Counted from the stretch's first letter, positions 13,201-22,890 are shown. The stretch is DNA of 64,000 nt from Symbiodinium natans (GCA_905221605.1 CAJNDS010002157.1:526501-590500); one strand, 5' to 3'. A program made the numbers and translations. Notes: generated by a model from the letters alone, not told the origin.

Positions 13201-16200
13201 CGCCTCCGTGCCAATGGCCTCAAGCATCATGCTGGGATGTTTGGCAAGTGTGGGGTGTATAAACTCTTTTGCGCCAGACCCTCCGAAGTCCCATCCACGA
13301 GAAAGAAACGCCAGGATGGCTCTGAAAAATATTCCTGCATGTGACCCTCAAAAACCCAATCAGGGGGAAATGTTCACTTGTTTTCAGGGGGAGGTTGGGA
13401 TGCCACCCCTTATACGAACAGTTTTTAATTAGTAGGGATCATAGCACCCCCTATTCTACTCCCTAGCAAGGAGCTGTTAGTATCAGGGGGAACATCCCAA
13501 GGGCGGAGGCTGAAGAAGATCCCGAGGCGCGCCCTGAGGGTTTAGGGTTTAGGGTTTAGGGTTTAGGGTTTAGGGTTTAGGGTTTAGAGGGAGTCAAACT
13601 TGTACACTACTTGGAGGTTCATGGTGCTTATTATCCAATTATGGCTGTACTTGTAACCCACTTATAAGCCCCTCAAGTGCCCTAATGTGGTTATGAGCAC
13701 AGATACCAGCACAGAAATAATTATTGGCTACTAAGTACCATGAACCTCCAAGTAAGGATGTACCCCTCAGAGGTTCCCTTAACATGCTCCTCATAGGGCC
13801 ATTACATTCCCCTAGAGGCTCTTTACAAACACCCTCCAAACCCAAGGGTGCATCCTTAGGGTCCCAGGCAGCGTCCATAAGTTGCTCTAAGCCGGATCCT
13901 CTAAACCCCAAACTCGAAACCCTCAACCCTGATCATGGATAGGGTTTAGGGTTTAGGGTTTCGGGTTTGGGGTTTAGGGTTTGGGGTTTAGGGTTGAGGA
14001 ATTAGGGTTTAGGGTTTAGGGTTTAGGTTTAGGGTTAAGCATTGAGAGTTGAGGGCTGAGGGTTGAGGGTCTAGGGTTTAGGGACAAGGGAACCTAGGGG
14101 GGAGGGGGGTGTGTTGGAGGTGACCCTGGTTCGCATTTCGCAACCCCCCCTCACACAAAACCCTACACCCCATGGCCTCAGACTCAAAGACCCTGTGAAA
14201 CCGTAACTTAACCCTAAAACGCACACAGCCTTAGACCTTAAATACCAGAAACCTCACACAAGCCCTTAAAGACCCTAGAGAAAGACCCAAACCCTGAACC
14301 CCTAAACCGCAAACCCTAAAACCTCTCTTCCCCAAGTCTAGCCTATGAAAAATGCCATATCGTAGAACGGAATACGGTTTAAGGATTAGGGGACCTGAAA
14401 CCGTTTCAACTCGGCGCACTTACACCCTAAACCTGTGCGCCCAACCCCTTAAACCCTACAAGCTTACAAACCGACTCATCACTAAAACCCTTGAACCCTT
14501 GAACCCTAAAAGCCCTAAAGCCCATGAACCTGAAACTTAAACCTTAAACCCTCTACACACCACACCCTAAAGGCCTACAACAAAAAAGACCAAAAAAAAA
14601 AAAAAAAAAACCTAACCTTGGGATGTCCACCCTGAAACAAACAGGCCTTGATAGGGACAATCCCTGTTAAGGACTGTTCGTATAAGGGGGAACATCCCAA
14701 CCCAGCAGGGCTTAGGGTTTAGGGTTTAGGGTTTAGGGTTTAGGGTTTAGGGTTCTAACCCTAACCTTACAAAACCCCCAAACTTGTCACAAGGCACTCG
14801 ACTGCTGCCCTTAACAAATTGCCCAGCCCATCCCCAGACTGCGGCGCTCATGGCCTAAGCACTTCTTCCCCTAAACCCGAGAGACTAAACCCTGTTAGGG
14901 TTTAGGGTTGAGGGTTTCTGCTTTAGGGCTTAGGGTCTAGGGCTTAGGGCTTAGGGCCTACATAAACAACAAATCACCGTCTAAGCCCGGCGTGCCTCGT
15001 CGCAGCCCGAATCCGTAAGGTGCAGGTTCAGGCGGTACCCAGGAAGCCAGCCGCTATCCTCCCCCCCAAGTCCCAGCAGGGTAGGGCTTGGGTGGGTTTG
15101 GCTGGTGTTGGGGGTTTAGGGGGGGTTAAAGGGGGGAGTTTGGGTGGGAGTTTGGGGGGTTTTGGGGGGTTTTGTGGGGGAGTTGATACCGTTAAAGAGG
15201 TTGGTGGGGCTTTGGGTCTGGGATGTCAAGTTTGGGTCGTCGATCTTAGGTTTAGGACTTGGGTTGTGCAAGGGTGTCCTGAGGACGGCTTACTTCCTGG
15301 AGCGCTGAAACCCTTGTAGCTCCTAAATTCGAAACCCTAGGCCCTAAACCCTTGTTGCTGCCTGTGCTCCCCCAAGCCCTAAACCCCCTTTTTGTTGAAC
15401 CGATCTCAGACCTAGAATGCCGGAAGCAACATCTCAGGCCCAAACCATTCTTGGGTTTTGGTTTAGGGTTTAGGGTTTAGGGCCTATAGGGTTTAGGGTT
15501 TAGGGTTTAGGGCGTAGGGTTTAGGGCTTAGGGCTTAGGGTTTCGAGTTTAGGGCTTAGGGTTTCGAGTTTAGGCCTTAGGGCTTAGGGTTCAGGGTTTA
15601 TAGGGTTCAGGGCTTAGGGTTTTAGGGCCTGAACACCCTCACGAAGTCAGTGCAGAGCTGGCGGCCTCGATCTCCTGCGCCGCCAGCGCCAATAGCGGTT
15701 CGGCCATAGTCATCATGTCGCCAATCACTCCCGTGTAGGGGCTGATGACCTTCGAAGGTTGGGGGGGTTTAGGGTTTAGGGTTTAGGGTGCTGATAGGTT
15801 GAGGGGTTTAGGGGTTAGGGTGTAGGGGCTGATGACCTTGAAAGGTTGAGGGGTTAGGGTTTAGGGGCTGATGGGTTGAGGGGTTTCGGGGTTCGGGTGT
15901 ATATACGGGCTGATGACCTTGAAAGGCTAAGGGGTTGACGGTTTAGGGTTGCAGGGTTCAGGGTTGTGGGGTTTACGGTTGTAGGGGTTTAGGGTATGAT
16001 GACCTTGAAAGGTTGAGGGGTTGAGAGGTTTAGGGTTGTAGGGTGCAGGGGCAAATGGCCTTGAAAGGTTGAGGGGTTGTTGAGGGGCTTAGGGTCGTAG
16101 GGGTTTAGTGGCTTGCGCAAGGTGTTCGCGTGACTTCATGAGATGAAGGCATTGACGCTGCTTGTAGGGGCTTTGATGGTTCAATATTATGGAATGTTCT

Positions 16201-16430
16201 GCTCCCCCACCACTCTACTTGAGTTCCCACATACTAGAAGCACGAGGCTAACTTTCAAGTAAGGCCGTGCAAGCCCGGATTTGCGCTAAGGGTATGCTAC
16301 AACAACTCCTTACAGAAGCACCTCCAAGAAAGCACACTGGGGCAACCGGCTGCAATGTTGATGTCGGTACTGCCATTCCGGCTTGCGTTGTGGACAACAT
16401 CCACCGTGCAGTCGCCTCCCTTATAGTATC
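2..16430 (-). CDS. Receptor gene A: ANF/GABA-B-type ligand-binding, Cys-rich, multi-membrane protein (partial)
   Basis: Runs off the left edge. Exons found, 5' to 3': 16348-16430, 15666-15749, 14996-15058, 13172-13218, 11890-11962, 11470-11583, 10727-11008, 9632-9703, 7925-7979, 7364-7460, 6843-6944, 6566-6716, 6224-6381, 6021-6119, 5706-5871, 5377-5533, 5092-5211, 4504-4603, 4130-4289, 3944-4027, 3745-3813, 3497-3588, 3167-3256, 2918-2970, 2505-2555, 891-933, 2-52. Phases agree across nearly all junctions and with gene B. The likely product is a surface chemoreceptor-like protein; ligand unknown. One frame break lies in exon 3167-3256 (around GGGCCCAG), and one short exon between 933 and 2505 was not found. 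A signal-peptide-like reading frame at 18975-19046 could be the first exon but is unproven. Confidence 0.8.
934..2504. other. Gene A intron region, one exon missing
   Basis: Holds telomeric blocks at 1728-1772, 1922-1944, 2101-2135 and 2252-2291, a TA/CA tract and a C16 tract. By comparison with gene B exon 38609-38695, a short exon for a segment like [11 protein letters not shown] should lie here but was not recognised. Confidence 0.6.
1552..1606. repeat. A, TA and CA simple repeats
   Basis: A10, then CATATATATATA, CACACA, TATATATATA. Similar TA tracts are at 20935-20975, 43120-43145 and 63619-63650. Confidence 0.9.
2587..2655. repeat. Telomeric array, 10 units
   Basis: Perfect TTTAGGG just inside the gene A intron between exons 2918-2970 and 2505-2555. 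Confidence 0.95.
2718..2826. mobile_element. Palindromic MITE family K
   Basis: ACTACTACTTGCTTAAGAAC and GTGCCTAAGCAATTAGTAGT arms. Confidence 0.8.
3013..3158. repeat. Telomeric array with unit variants
   Basis: Ten CCCTAAA, then CCCGAAA and CCTAAA variants clustered at one end. Fills the gene A intron between 3167 and 2970. Confidence 0.93.
3257..3496 (-). mobile_element. Introner (family A, rearranged) in gene A
   Basis: Opens CTTGGGAGCCCGCAGTGG after GCTC; the body is largely replaced by TTTAGGG and GGGTTGA variants; 3' flank GATC. Gene B exon 40902-41006 is uninterrupted here. Confidence 0.65.
3589..3744 (-). mobile_element. Introner (family A) in gene A
   Basis: Opens CTTGGGAGCCCAGCGG and ends CTGGGCTACTTCAAG; GC/AG splice in FDC|LSSSPV. 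Flanks GCGT/TTGT are poorly matched. A short telomeric block lies inside. Empty in gene B. Confidence 0.75.
3814..3943 (-). mobile_element. Introner (family M) in gene A
   Basis: GTGC/GAGC flanks; opens CTTACTCTGCCAATAGTTG and ends TGGAGAAGTAAG; three telomere units near the 3' end. Related copies at 23634-23747 and about 30545-30645. Gene B is uninterrupted. Confidence 0.78.
4028..4129 (-). mobile_element. Introner (family C) in gene A
   Basis: GCTA flanks (GCTACTTC if the element starts later); opens CTTCGCAGCTGAGTGAGTAC and ends GGGCAACTAAG; GC/AG splice inside ATSCALAM. Gene B reads straight through ATSCALAM in exon 41184-41572: a clean empty site. Confidence 0.88.
4271..4364. repeat. 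Perfect 47-bp tandem duplication covering an acceptor
   Basis: Two identical units (4271-4317, 4318-4364) contain the acceptor and first 19 bases of gene A exon 4130-4289. The gene therefore has two identical 3' splice sites 47 bp apart. Confidence 0.9.
4504..6381 (-). CDS. Gene A cysteine-rich (GCC2/GCC3-like) region
   Basis: Exons 6224-6381 to 4504-4603 encode a juxtamembrane stretch (QITGGTGNEFSDLAYRTGDG), then repeats of the pattern C-x-P-C-x-x-G-T-F-x-N, for example ACEPCDVGTFTNQTGRASC and CSTGTFNNVLGAEGC, then [10 protein letters not shown] and [14 protein letters not shown]. This matches ephrin-receptor-like GCC2/GCC3 modules, disulfide-bonded and extracellular. Seven introners interrupt this short region. 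Gene B lacks an intron at most of these positions; where both paralogues have one it is offset by a few bases. Confidence 0.82.
4604..5091 (-). mobile_element. Introner-type intron in gene A with telomeric array
   Basis: Perfect GTGC flanks; opens CTTGGCAGGCATC and ends CAACTACCAAG; GT/AG splice between DPS and APFDVYKC. About six TTTAGGG units at 4767-4811. Gene B exon 41679-41820 has no intron here. Confidence 0.8.
5212..5376 (-). mobile_element. Introner in gene A hosting a nested MITE
   Basis: GC/AG intron between CAG-T and GCGTTGTC; opens CTTGGCTCCTAGG and ends GGTGGCCTAG. The MITE at 5237-5318 sits inside it with its own 10-bp duplication, so the introner came first. Confidence 0.75.
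5237..5318. mobile_element. MITE family D, 82 bp, 10-bp target duplication
   Basis: Terminal repeats TGGGATGTTCCCCC and GGGGGAACATCCCA; flanked on both sides by ACATGGCATG. Duplication length is in the range of Mutator-like transposons. Sits inside a gene A introner. Confidence 0.88.
5534..5705 (-). mobile_element. Introner in gene A
   Basis: Splits NETE|STSC; flanks GAAT/GAGT; opens CTTGGGGGGGTC and ends GAGCACCAAG; GA/AG splice. Interior is largely different from family N. Gene B is uninterrupted (NETESTSC). Confidence 0.75.
5872..6020 (-). mobile_element. Introner (family N) in gene A
   Basis: Flanks GTAC/GTAT; opens CTTGGGGACGAAATGAGCCC and ends CCCCCCAAG; GT/AG splice inside GGC-AAG-TAT. 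Gene B exon 42162-42538 is continuous here. Confidence 0.82.
6120..6223 (-). mobile_element. Introner (family N) in gene A
   Basis: Flanks GTTC/GTTT; opens CTTGGGGCGAAATGAGCCC on the minus strand; ends TTCGCAAG. Splices GT/AG. Gene B exon 43714-43822 has no intron here. Confidence 0.82.
6382..6565 (-). mobile_element. Introner (family N) in gene A
   Basis: Sits between GAC-CGA and GATGGCGTG with GATC/GATG flanks; opens CTTGGGAATGAGCCC and ends CGCCCCCAAG. Interior carries TATGACCCCAATTTTAGGG. Gene B is uninterrupted at this place (exon 44626-44743). Confidence 0.8.
6566..16430 (-). CDS. Gene A ligand-binding region (receptor family ligand-binding fold)
   Basis: Twelve exons spell the fold in order: beta strand DINIAA then [67 protein letters not shown] then [61 protein letters not shown], and [13 protein letters not shown]. 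The last two match the closing motifs of ANF/GABA-B binding lobes. The domain should lie outside the cell and clamp a small ligand. Exons 11470-11583 and 10727-11008 are uninterrupted here but split by introners in gene B. Confidence 0.82.
6953..7025. repeat. Telomeric array next to gene A exon 6843-6944
   Basis: TTTAGGG units with two TTTAGGGG, beginning nine bases upstream (minus-strand sense) of the exon's acceptor. Confidence 0.95.
7262..7350. repeat. Telomeric array between duplicated exon-end fragments
   Basis: Eleven CCCTAAA units; GAAATTGCTGGCATGCAT lies on its left and GAAGCTGCTGGCATGCAC on its right. Confidence 0.95.
7573..7674. mobile_element. MITE family D, decayed
   Basis: AAATGTCCCCCTTATACTAA on the left and GACAAGGGTGAAACTCCCAA on the right around TAATCGGGATT/AATCCCGATTA arms. 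Confidence 0.65.
7794..7863. repeat. Telomeric array, 10 units
   Basis: Perfect CCCTAAA; followed at once by a half copy of MITE family D (GACTGCTAGTATAAGGGG). Confidence 0.95.
8254..8327. mobile_element. MITE family K, shortened
   Basis: AATTAATTGCTCAAGAACAA and GGGTTCTTAAGCAAATGGCA. Confidence 0.65.
9545..9608. repeat. Telomeric array, 9 units
   Basis: Perfect CCCTAAA, ending about 23 bases from the donor of gene A exon 9632-9703. Confidence 0.95.
9711..9817. mobile_element. Palindromic MITE family K
   Basis: CTACTATTTGCTTAAGAACC pairs with GGTTCTTAAGCAATTTGCAG. AT-rich centre. In a gene A intron directly beside exon 9632-9703. Confidence 0.82.
10138..10227. mobile_element. Palindromic MITE family F, second copy
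   Basis: CTCCATGTACCTAAATAGGG with ACTTCTTATTTAGGTACAG; outer bases decayed. In the gene A intron between exons 10727-11008 and 9632-9703. Confidence 0.78.
11044..11145. mobile_element. MITE family I
   Basis: GGATGTACCCCCAAGAGGCT and GGGTCCCCAAACCCAAGGGT arms, as at 13756-13855. Confidence 0.72.
11278..11399. mobile_element. Palindromic MITE family H
   Basis: TACTTGTAGGTTCTGGGTAC and AACCATGGACCTCCAAGTA arms. In a gene A intron, again near a family I element. Confidence 0.72.
12000..12390. repeat. Head-to-head telomeric junction
   Basis: About 240 bp of decayed TTTAGGG (after T16 and G18 tracts) meets about 20 near-perfect CCCTAAA units at 12243. G-strand repeats on the left facing C-strand repeats on the right is the arrangement left by end-to-end telomere fusion. 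Confidence 0.85.
13396..13499. mobile_element. MITE family D
   Basis: TGGGATGCCACCCCTTATAC to AGGGGGAACATCCCA with the inner CTGTTAGTAT/ATACGAACAG pair. Flanks AGGGGGAGGT and AGGGCGGAGG resemble a decayed 10-bp duplication. Confidence 0.78.
13609..13754. mobile_element. Palindromic MITE family H
   Basis: ACTTGGAGGTTCATGGTGCT pairs with GTACCATGAACCTCCAAGTA. Directly followed by a family I element. Confidence 0.8.
13756..13855. mobile_element. MITE family I
   Basis: GGATGTACCCCTCAGAGGTT and ACCCTCCAAACCCAAGGGTG then CATCC. A second copy is at 11044-11145. Confidence 0.72.
14619..14699. mobile_element. MITE family D, left arm decayed
   Basis: TGGGATGTCCACCCTG on the left is degenerate; the right arm GGACTGTTCGTATAAGGGGG then AACATCCCA is intact. 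A gene A intron holds it. Confidence 0.75.
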
Positions 16431-17420
16431 CTGGGACGATAAGGGTTTTTTGCTTTGGGTTCAGGGTTCAGGGAATGGTTTTCTGTCGTGCCTGCACCAT
16501 AAATTCAAACCCGAAAACCCACGAACGTGTATCAACAGAAACGCCCAAGTACATCTGCACGAAACTAGGAAATGTCTACGTTTGTGCCAGGACTGAGACA
16601 CGGTAACTGTACATACAGGTTCTGTAGGAATGTTACGGCTGTTGTAAGCATGTCGTGCGCTGTAGTTTAAGGTTTCGAAGCACATGCAATCTGGGTTGAG
16701 AGGGCTTTATAGGCTGAGGGTTGCACCCCAAGGGTTTAGGGTTTAGGGTGTAGGGTTTAGGGTTTAGGGTTTAGGGAGGGTTTAGGGTAGAACCTAAACT
16801 TTAAGCAACAACTCGGAACCCGAGGTACAAGTACCATGGTGCTTCTTCGGCCCGCCAGCCGCTGACTGTTGATGTTAGGCTTTCAAGGCGTATGTTTACG
16901 AGGCTCCGGGGTTGCGGGTGAAGGCTTAGGTTTAAGGTTTAAGGTTTAAACTTTAAGGTTTAAGGTTCAAGGTTTAAGGTTTCAGGTTTAGGGTTTTCAA
17001 AGTTTAGGCCTAGGGTATAGGGCCGTTTAGGGATTAGGGCTTTGGGAAGTTTAGGGTTTAGGATTCGAGGGTGCTTGAGCAAACTTTATATCGATGAGCT
17101 CATTCCGAAGCCCCCAAGCCCCGAAACAGTGCCCTGCGCATATGAAGCAGTGCTTTCCTTGTCTCATCCCCAACCCCTGCCCCATACACCCTAAACTCTA
17201 AACCCTAAATCTTAAACCCCTAAAGCCTAAAGCATCCTAAAGCTTTATACACCCTGAATACCGACACAGTCCCTTTCGAAAACCCCAGAAAGCTCCCCCC
17301 CGCCCCCCAAACAAAAAACGAAAGCACAAAAAACAGAAACGTGAAACCCCAAACCCTAGAGCTCGGAATCATGAAGCCCTCAGGCCTACACCCCGATAAC
17401 CGTCCTATACCTTTAGAGTT

Positions 17421-17543
17421 TACAGGGTGGGGCCCCCTTACTATACTAACTGTAGTTAAGGGACTTATAACCTAACTTAGGGTCCTTATAACCCAATTTA
17501 GGGCCCTTATAACTCTACTTATAACTAGGGGGCCCCACCCTGT
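17421..17543. mobile_element. Palindromic MITE family G
   Basis: TACAGGGTGGGGCCCCCTTA pairs with GGGGGCCCCACCCTGTA. Inside are staggered repeats of TTATAACCTAACTTAGGGTC and similar. Confidence 0.83.
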
Positions 17544-18310
17544 AGGGTTTCGGGCCTTTTGCAACTGGTCCGCCTCTAAAACCCCAAACCCGGATTCAGG
17601 ACCCTGGCGGCCACCAAAAACACAACAAAGACACTACCCTACCATGTGCTTCAGAACACTCCCCCAAAAATAAACGGTAGTCATTCCTGTAAAAGGCAGG
17701 ATGATTTTTTGGGGGCTTCTCAAGCAAATAGTAGTATCTCGTATCAATGGAGGAAAGAGGCGGCAAGGAAAGTCCTGGCCCGTGCCTGTTTTGCACGTCT
17801 CCGGGCAAATCGCCTCTGCAAGAAATGATGCCCCAAGCACACACAGGACTGTAGAAGGGTTTCGGGTTTACGGTGTGGTGATGCTACTTCTGGGTTACCC
17901 AGCAACCTAGGTGTACAAGGGCGAACTTGTTAGCTAAAGGGGTTGAGAGAACTCTTTTTGTAAGATTACCTCTTACACTGGCCTTAAGGGGTATCAGGAG
18001 GGACCCCTAGAAGGGACCCTTAATCTTATTCCCCTACATAACCCCTATATAGACCTTATATAGCCCCTATATACCTAAGTAGGCCCTCGATAACCCCTAA
18101 GGTCCCCCCCTAAGCCCTAAACCCTAAACCCTAAAAGGGTCCCTCTTTTGGTCCCTTGATGGCCGGTCCTCGGAAACCCTTAGCCTTAAAAACTGTAGCA
18201 ACTCGAGGGCATCCTCGGCTTTGGGAGACATCAGGTTTAGGGTTTAGGGTTTAGGGTTTAGGGTTTAGCATGTGGACGAGCCGTAAACTCTGCAACCTGA
18301 ACTGGCGGAT

Positions 18311-18432
18311 ACTAGGAGGTTCATGGGCACTTATGATCCCAGTCATAAGTCTACTTATACCCTATGTAGAGGACTTAGGGGGCGTAGAAGTGCAGTTAGG
18401 ATTGGGGCTAGAAGTACCCTGAGCCTCCAAGT
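18311..18432. mobile_element. Palindromic MITE family H
   Basis: ACTAGGAGGTTCATGGGCAC and ACCCTGAGCCTCCAAGTA arms, inner ATAAGTCTACTTATACC. Confidence 0.75.
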
Positions 18433-18974
18433 ACAATAGGGGTCTTCATAATGATGATAAGGCTTTGGGGTTATGAGAGTATACTGAGAAGGGACCATAC
18501 CATTAGTAATTATTCCGACCCCTTTATTAGGGTTGAGGGTTAAGGGCTCAGAAGCTTAGCGTTAGGGTTGCGGGTCTTGGCTGCTTTGCCGAGGCTTCAA
18601 AAATAAGAGTGTAGGCCAGCGTGTTATTAACCCGAAGTTCTAGACCTGACAAGGCCACTAAACGCTTACGCCCGTACCCTTCCGATACACAAGCCGTACC
18701 GCCAAGGATTGGGGGGAGAAGCTCCGGTACACCCTACACCCTAAACCCTAAAACCCCTGCACTGGTTGCTGCCAAGCCAAACGCAAGATACCTCATGAAC
18801 TGGACATCTCTACACAAACCAAATCCTGTAAACCCCAAGGCAAAGTTTGCGACTAAACCCTAAGCCCCTAGACCCTACACCCCTATAAACCCCAAACCCT
18901 ACAAGTAACCTCAAATCCTATAAACCCTAGATGAATCCTAAACGCGAAATCCTACAAACCTTAAGCCATAACCC

Positions 18975-19046
18975 TAAACCCGGTGCCTGGATTGACACAA
19001 GAAAGGTGGCGGCGGCGATGGCACACGGCAGGACGCATCCCGTCAT
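18975..19046 (-). CDS. Possible signal-peptide exon of gene A
   Basis: ATG at 19046 opens MTGCVLPCAIAAATFLVSIQ then APG, a plausible secretory signal, ending where a telomeric block begins. It lies 2.5 kb upstream of the first recognised gene A exon on the same strand. No connecting exon was found. Confidence 0.25.
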
Positions 19047-20039
19047 GTGCCACGGGCCTGGTATAGGGTTTAGGGTTTAGGGTTTAGGGTTTAGGGTTTA
19101 CGGTTTAGGGTTTAGGGTTGGGCGTAGGTTTCGGTTTCTGCGGCCTGCGGCCTGATGGTCGTTTTCCCCTAAGCCCTAAACCCTAAACACCCTTTTTTGG
19201 CAACTGGACCTTTTGGCCCAAACCCTAAACCCTCGACCCTAAACCACAGAAGCCCTACACCTAAACCCTAAGCCCCAAACCCTCAGCCCTATAAACCCCA
19301 AAAACCCTGAACCCAAAACCCTAAACCCTTTTTTGCTTCAGGCCTGATGTGCTAGCTTGCCTGTGACCGAGGTCCCAAACCCTCAGACCCAAAACCACTG
19401 AAGCCCTAAACCCTAAACCCTAAACCCTAAACCCTAAACTCTAAACCCAAAACCCTAAACCCTAAACCCCAAGCACTAAACCCCCCAGACCTGGGACTGC
19501 ACCGTGGCAGCCCAGGGGGGCCGCATCAATCTTCTTTGGAACAGCTGCGGCACCGCAGAAGAGTTTAGGGTTTAGGGTTTAGGGATAGGGTTTAGGGTTT
19601 AGGGGCTAGGGTTTAGGGTTTAAGGGTTAGGGTTTGGGGTTTAGGTAGGGCCTTGGGCTCCTTAGGGTTCGTAGGGGTTTCGGGTTTAGGGCTCAGGGCG
19701 ACAGTGTTCTTCGGGGTTAGGGCTTTGCTGGGATGGCCCGTAGAAAATATTCTGAATAGGCTTGGGGTTTAGGGTTTAGGGTTTAGGGTTTAGCGTTTAG
19801 GGTTTAGGGTTTAGGGTTTAGGGCTCGGGTCTACAGGTGCTAGTGCTAGGGTTTGTTGGGAGACGTAGGGTTCTTCGGGGTTTTGGGGTTTAGGGATTCA
19901 ATGGCTCAGAGGGTTTAGCGGTCTTCGGGGTCTAGGGCTGAAGATTTCAGTTTCTTGAGGCTTTGTAGGGGATCTGAAGTATGGGCCAACCCTAAACCCT
20001 AAACCCTAAACCCTAAACCCTAAACCCTATACATAAGAA

Positions 20040-20070
20040 GGGCCCATACTTCGGATCCCTGTATATCCCT
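20040..20070. repeat. Inverted arm next to a telomeric array
   Basis: GGGCCCATACTTCGGATCC here pairs with GGATCTGAAGTATGGGCC at 19970-19987; six CCCTAAA units (19988-20028) separate them, as in other array-split palindromes. Confidence 0.6.
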
Positions 20071-21274
20071 TTAACTTACCACGCTAAGGGCCCATAGTTC
20101 CAACCTACGGGGTTTCTTCCGGGTTTCAGGGTATATCTAAGAGAGATTCACCAGACCCCAAACCCATGTGCCTTAACCTATAAAAGGAAATTATAAGGGA
20201 GTCTAAGGGAGGATATGACCCTACCCCTGAAATTCTTTTAAGGGTATGCCCAAGGGGTATGTTGAATATTTCTTAGAGTTTAGTGCTCTGTCCCACAGGC
20301 CTTGGTCGTTAGGGCTTGTTCAGGGGGCTCTATAGGGAGTAGGGTTCCGCAAGCCCTAAACCCTAGACCCTAAACCCAAAACCCAGATTTGGGGTTTTGC
20401 ATTGAAAGATTTTGTATGGTTGAGAGTTTAGCGGTACCCACACGCACGAGTTTCGCCCCGAGTCCTGAGGAGAACTCGAGAATGGACATCCCTGACGTCC
20501 TTTGTTCAATCCTAATACTGCCCTAAAGCAATACTGCCTACACTACAATTTTCTGAACTGTTGATCCAACAAGCTCGGAACCACACTTCCCCATGAACAA
20601 AAACACAAAAAAAGCAACAATATTAGTAACAAGAATAACCGCAATTCTAAACTCTCAACTGCAGCTCTTCATTTTGAGTCTCCAACTCCACCGACGGTTT
20701 CTTACAGAACGCATGCGGGCCAGTGTCAACGTTGCGTCTCCGCCTCAGGGCTTTTGGGTCACGCGCCTGGCGCTAAATCCGCAAAAGCTCCCAAGCGAGA
20801 CGATTCACAGAACCTCGTGCACGTGCGTAGAAGGCACAGGTGAGGCGGAGGCGTCGCAGCCAGCAACAATATATAAAGACATAAAGGAACAAATAAATAA
20901 ATAAACAAATAAATATACAAATAAGAAAACAAACATATATACATATATATATATACATATATACGATATATAGATACTTCTATTACTCTATATCTATTTA
21001 CACATTTTGTAAAGACAGCACCAAAACAACTATACATATCCTTGGCTGTCCGACGCCTCCCTGCGAGTGCGGAGCTCCCATCTGCGAGGGAGGCCCGGAA
21101 CAAAAAGAGCGCACGAAAAGGAAAACCCACCGCCCTTGTGAAGCTATCAGGGTTTAGGGTTTAGGGTGAAGGGTTGAGGGTTTAGGGTTTAGATGTTTCC
21201 CCTTATACTAACAGCCCTTACTAGTTCATAGCATCAGGTAGGCGTGAAAAGCGAGCGAGCGTGGAATCGAGAGC

Positions 21275-21376
21275 GAGACAGCGAGAGAGCGAGAGAGAGC
21301 GAGAGAGAGAGAGAGAGAGAGAGTGAGAGAGAGAGAGAGAGAGACAGAGTGAGAGAGTGAGAGAGAGACAGAGTGA

Positions 21377-21453
<77 letters not shown>

Positions 21454-21470
21454 CGAGAGCGAGAGAGATG
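21275..21470. repeat. (GA)n microsatellite
   Basis: About 190 bp of GAGA with CA, TG and CG interruptions. Minus-strand Ser/Leu-rich frames across it are artefacts. Confidence 0.95.
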
Positions 21471-22025
21471 GATGCCTGGACGGCTTGAGATTGGCTGACT
21501 GATCGGATGACTGGATTTGCCGGAGAAGCTGATTGAAGAATAGATGTGTGTGTGTATACATATATATATATGTGGGGTTTTGATTCGTGCACAACGGGTT
21601 CTGATAGCCCGAGCTAACAGGTACAACTTGCACATTCTGAGCAGAGTCAAACCCTGAAGCATCGTTCCGGCCTCCTCATTTGCAGATGTGCGCTCTGATG
21701 GCCCTGCAACTGGCGTCAAACCACGCCGGGCACAAGAGCCTCTAACATGGCTTGTGTGTGAGGGTAGGGTTTAGGGTTTAGGGTTTAGGGTTTAGGGTTC
21801 AGCATCTCAAGTTCGAGCTTTACTAGGCCAGCAGTGTGTGTAGGCAACGGAACAAAACCCACCCGCCCAAAGAATCCCATAACATTACGAAAATAAAAAG
21901 CTTATTAATTTCTTTTTCGTGCTGAACCATGGAGGGTTAGAGAGGTCAGCATTTCAGGCGCAAAACTAACTGGGAATCGAGCCATTTTTACCGAATCCTG
22001 GGGTACCCTCCACGAAGCCTCCCTA

Positions 22026-22890
22026 AGAGGGTCGGAGGGGTCAAAATGGATCAAATTCTCCAATTGGTGCTGAACAATGGGGGTCGGAGAAGCCAAAATG
22101 GATCAAATTATCCAATTGGTGCTGAACAATGGGGGGTCAAAGGGGTCAGAAGGGTCGACGTGGGTCAAATTCTCCAATTGATGCTGAACAATGGGGGGGT
22201 CAAAGGGGTTCAAAGGGGTCGGAGGGGTCGAAATGGATCAAATTCTCCAATTGGTGCTGAACAATGGGGTGCCAAGGGGGTCGGAGCGGCCGAAATGGAT
22301 CAACTTCTCCAATTGGTGCCGAACAATGGGGGGTCAAAGGGGTCGGAGGGGTCGAAATGGATCAAATTCTCCAATTGGTGCTGAACAATGGGGGGTCAAG
22401 GGTTCCGAGGGGTCGAAATGGATCAAATTCTCCAATTGGTGCTGAACAATGGGGGGTTAAAGGGGTCAGAGGGCCAGCATTGAGAGGGCCAGAGAAATCT
22501 AGAAAATGAGGGGGTCGTTTCCGCTATATAAATTCTATTTAAAACTAACTGGGAATCGGGCCATTTTTACCGAATCCTGGGGTACCCCCCCACGAAGCCT
22601 CCCTGACAGGGGTCGGAGGGGTCAAAATGGATCAAATTCTCCAATTGGTGCTGAACAATGGGGGGTCAGAGGGGTCGGAGAAGCCAAAATGGATCAAATT
22701 CTCCAATTGGTGCTGAACAATGGGGTGCCAAGGGGGTCGGAGCGGCCAAAATGGATCAAATTCTCCAATTGGTGCTGAACAATGGGGGGTCAAAGGGGTC
22801 GGAGGGGCCAAAATGGATCAAATTCTCCAATTGGTGCTGAACAACGGGGGGGTGAAAAAAAAAGAAATGGATCAAATTCTCCAATTGGTG
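22026..22890. repeat. Tandem array of about twelve 60-bp units
   Basis: Each unit contains AAATGGATCAAATTCTCCAA then TTGGTGCTGAACAATGGGG and a GGGGTCGGAGGGGTC spacer. CCAATTGG is a palindrome in every unit. The array comes in two blocks, each preceded by the same leader (GGGAATCG then CCATTTTTACCGAATCCTGG), so the block was also duplicated. Short frames across it are repeats, not genes. Confidence 0.9.

Larger units (their letters stand above)
16440..22000. other. Repeat-rich region without confident genes
   Basis: Telomeric blocks of both orientations, many decayed, MITEs G and H, a family J palindrome at about 18000-18150 (GGGACCCCTAGAAGGGACCC), and microsatellites. Only the weak signal-peptide frame at 18975-19046 stands out. 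Confidence 0.6.

Noticed and set aside
21221-21719. Open frames of 100-135 codons on the minus strand
   Set aside because: They are read through the GA microsatellite (Ser/Leu repeats).
22026-22890. CRISPR-like array
   Set aside because: The spacers are near-identical, not unique, and the context is eukaryotic.
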